DNA from: Corylus avellana
Taxonomy: Eukaryota; Streptophyta; Magnoliopsida; Fagales; Betulaceae
Assembly: GCF_901000735.1 (NCBI RefSeq)
Contig: NC_081544.1
Span: 17,799,980-17,863,979, forward strand
Direction of reading: 5' to 3'
DNA length: 64,000 nucleotides
Shown piece after piece: positions 59,427-64,000 of this stretch; positions within the stretch are counted from its first letter, which is position 1, and each line of letters begins with the position of its first letter. A program made the translations under genes and the position numbers. Under the pieces are notes generated by a model. It was not told the origin of the DNA. It made no database searches and was given only the letters and a program-made list of their open reading frames with translations.

Positions 59427-59536
59427 TAGTCTCCAAGAGGTAGCTCAATTGGTTGAGACCACGTCTAATGAAGCGGAGGTCACTTGTTCGAATTCCCCCC
59501 TCCCTCTTGTGCGGATATGTCAAAAAAAAAAAAAAA
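59427..59536 (+). mobile_element. tRNA-derived SINE, copy 2
   Basis: A-box GGTAGCTCAATTGGTTGAG and B-box TTGTTCGAATTCC, then TGCGGATATGTC and an A tail. It is flanked by CACTTT at 59421-59426 and 59537-59542. It is closely similar to 11488-11599 over its whole length. It lies about 500 bp upstream of the FKF1 start. Confidence 0.82.
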
Positions 59537-59542
59537 CACTTT

Positions 59543-60035
59543 CAAATTTTTTACCAAGTAAATTCTTTTTTCAAACAAACTTTTTACCGAAAATTAGTTA
59601 CCCTTATTCTGAAAATCAGTTACAGTGAATTTTCTTTTACCTATTCGTCACATGGTGACCGATGGGATAATGTTATAATTGTTTTGGAAGTACAAAAAAT
59701 GTTATGAATCTGTCCCCTTATTTATGAAAAAAAAACTGCATTTATAAATAAAAATTTAATTGATTTAGTGTTTCTTTAATTAACTTTTAAGAGTTTATGA
59801 AACAAATATAAATATAAATTATCCATTGCCCACTCGCCCACCGTCTCCCAATAAACTTGAGGATAAAAACTGATTTTATAGCCGGTGGTGCTGTCGTAAT
59901 TAAAGTGCTTAAATGGGGTATTTTTAATGGAGGCTGTCAACATATATATATATATATGTCCTGCAAACAACGCTGTCACAGCCATTTTGAGACGCAACAC
60001 AAGGGCGAGAGAGAGAGAGAGAGAGCAAATTCAGA
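59543..60035 (+). promoter_or_regulatory. FKF1 proximal promoter and leader
   Basis: Contains a GATA/I-box-like GAGGATAAAA near 59870, a (TA)n stretch at 59941-59957 that may serve as TATA region, and a (GA)n run in the presumed leader. The exact start of transcription is not visible. Confidence 0.45.
60006..60025 (+). repeat. (GA)n microsatellite in the FKF1 leader
   Basis: Ten GA dinucleotides about 10 bases before the start codon. GA runs in plant leaders are common and can bind BPC/GAGA-type proteins. Confidence 0.85.
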
Positions 60036-63106
<3,071 letters not shown>

Positions 63107-64000
63107 TAGTGTAATTATCAGTTGCCCAAATTACCAAAGGACTTGAGATTAGCACCAATTCCTCCGGATGAATATTTTGCTTCATATTCTGTGCTATCAG
63201 TTGAGGTACTTCCTCCTACAATTTTTCACTCATGTACTTGGATGCCATGCTTTTATTGTTGAGGGTAGCCCTTGCATTGTTGCACGCCACAACGAACGTA
63301 ACAGTCGGTGAAAAATGCTAGCGCAATGGCTTTCTTTGATAGTGGCTCGTTTCTTTGGGCGGAAGCTTTCTTTGATAGTGGCTCGTTTCTTTGAGCTCCG
63401 CCAGACGTAGTCTTCGACGTGTTTTATTCTTTCTTTTTTGTATTGTTCATTACAAATGCCATTTTTCTTGCTTGTTTTGACTCTTGTAAAATGCGAACAT
63501 AAAATACTAATGTATATATTTGATGGCTGTATTCCCAAACAGTGGCGATATCGAGTCCAAGTGACTCTTGTCTTCAAGATCTGATGTTAGGCAGGGAAGG
63601 GTTTTTAGCAACTTATACCATCCAAACTCGTATATTATGCATCATCCATGATGGTTTCTAGCATACAGATGACTAGTGTTGCAAATATTACACCAAATTA
63701 GCTGTTAGAAGGCACATGTTGGGAGACATGTTTATGTTCGCAGTATTCATATACGATGTAGTTTCAGTTTTAGATGCTAAGATATTCATCCCATTCTGTA
63801 GTCGCTGCCATCCCACATTTGTGAGTTCCATATGAAAATTATAATTTTTTGAGTAACAAATGCATTAAGTATTGGAATCTCAATCTCAAGGCTCTATATC
63901 CAAGCTTGGTTGGAAAATTATTTCAAATCAGAACTCCCTTTGATTCACCTTTTAAAATCCAAATACCTCCACAGTTCCTCCCCCCACCCTGCGGCACCCC
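63107..64000 (+). other. FKF1 3' flank
   Basis: 3' UTR and downstream DNA. A 36-bp period direct duplication (GCTTTCTTTGATAGTGGCTC at 63329 and 63365) is present. A minus-strand frame across it is not supported as a gene. No further gene starts before the window end. Confidence 0.6.

Noticed and set aside
63230..63577. A 115-codon minus-strand frame downstream of FKF1
   Set aside because: It is low complexity and includes the tandem duplication; no domain or promoter is visible.

Overview
This window is plant nuclear DNA, most likely from a eudicot. It is AT-rich and holds three low-copy plant genes with canonical GT/AG introns, a large block of nested retrotransposons, and many small non-autonomous DNA elements. 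The species cannot be fixed from the sequence alone. No rRNA, tRNA, CRISPR array or bacterial-type operon was seen.

Layout. (1) 1-13.4 kb is a gene-bearing zone. It has the first exon of a minus-strand type-B response regulator (about 1.04-1.26 kb, running off the left edge) and a two-exon gene for a small conserved, probably plastid protein (9.2-13.4 kb, 3.55 kb intron). The gaps and the intron carry MITEs, a SINE and a LINE tail. (2) 13.4-57.5 kb is a retrotransposon block: a truncated gag-only gypsy-type element (A); a degenerate gypsy LTR, a dead LINE and other LTR pieces (18.2-25.3 kb); a gypsy LTR with a tRNA-Asp-type primer site (D) fused to a SIRE-like Copia element (26.7-41.6 kb), which is itself interrupted by a 6.7 kb non-coding LTR element (32.1-38.8 kb); then a minus-strand Copia element (41.6-57.5 kb) carrying two nested gag-only gypsy-type elements, B (44.0-50.1 kb, target duplication AGATG) and C (50.8-55.6 kb, target duplication ACACT). 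(3) 57.5-64 kb is a second gene zone with a complete FKF1/ADAGIO3 gene (LOV, F-box, six kelch repeats), its MITE- and SINE-filled upstream region, and a distal cluster of evening-element and G-box motifs.

How the genes relate. FKF1 is a blue-light receptor and SCF E3 ligase subunit for photoperiodic flowering. The response regulator belongs to cytokinin phosphorelay signalling. The third gene has no known function. Nothing suggests that they act together. The retrotransposon coding regions are broken by stop codons, many of them explicable as C-to-T changes, as expected of old methylated copies. The most interesting features are arrays of short self-complementary CpG motifs in three unrelated LTR families, the gypsy-LTR/Copia-gag junction, the flavin-binding cysteine codon of FKF1 split by its intron, and the circadian motif cluster separated from FKF1 by transposons.
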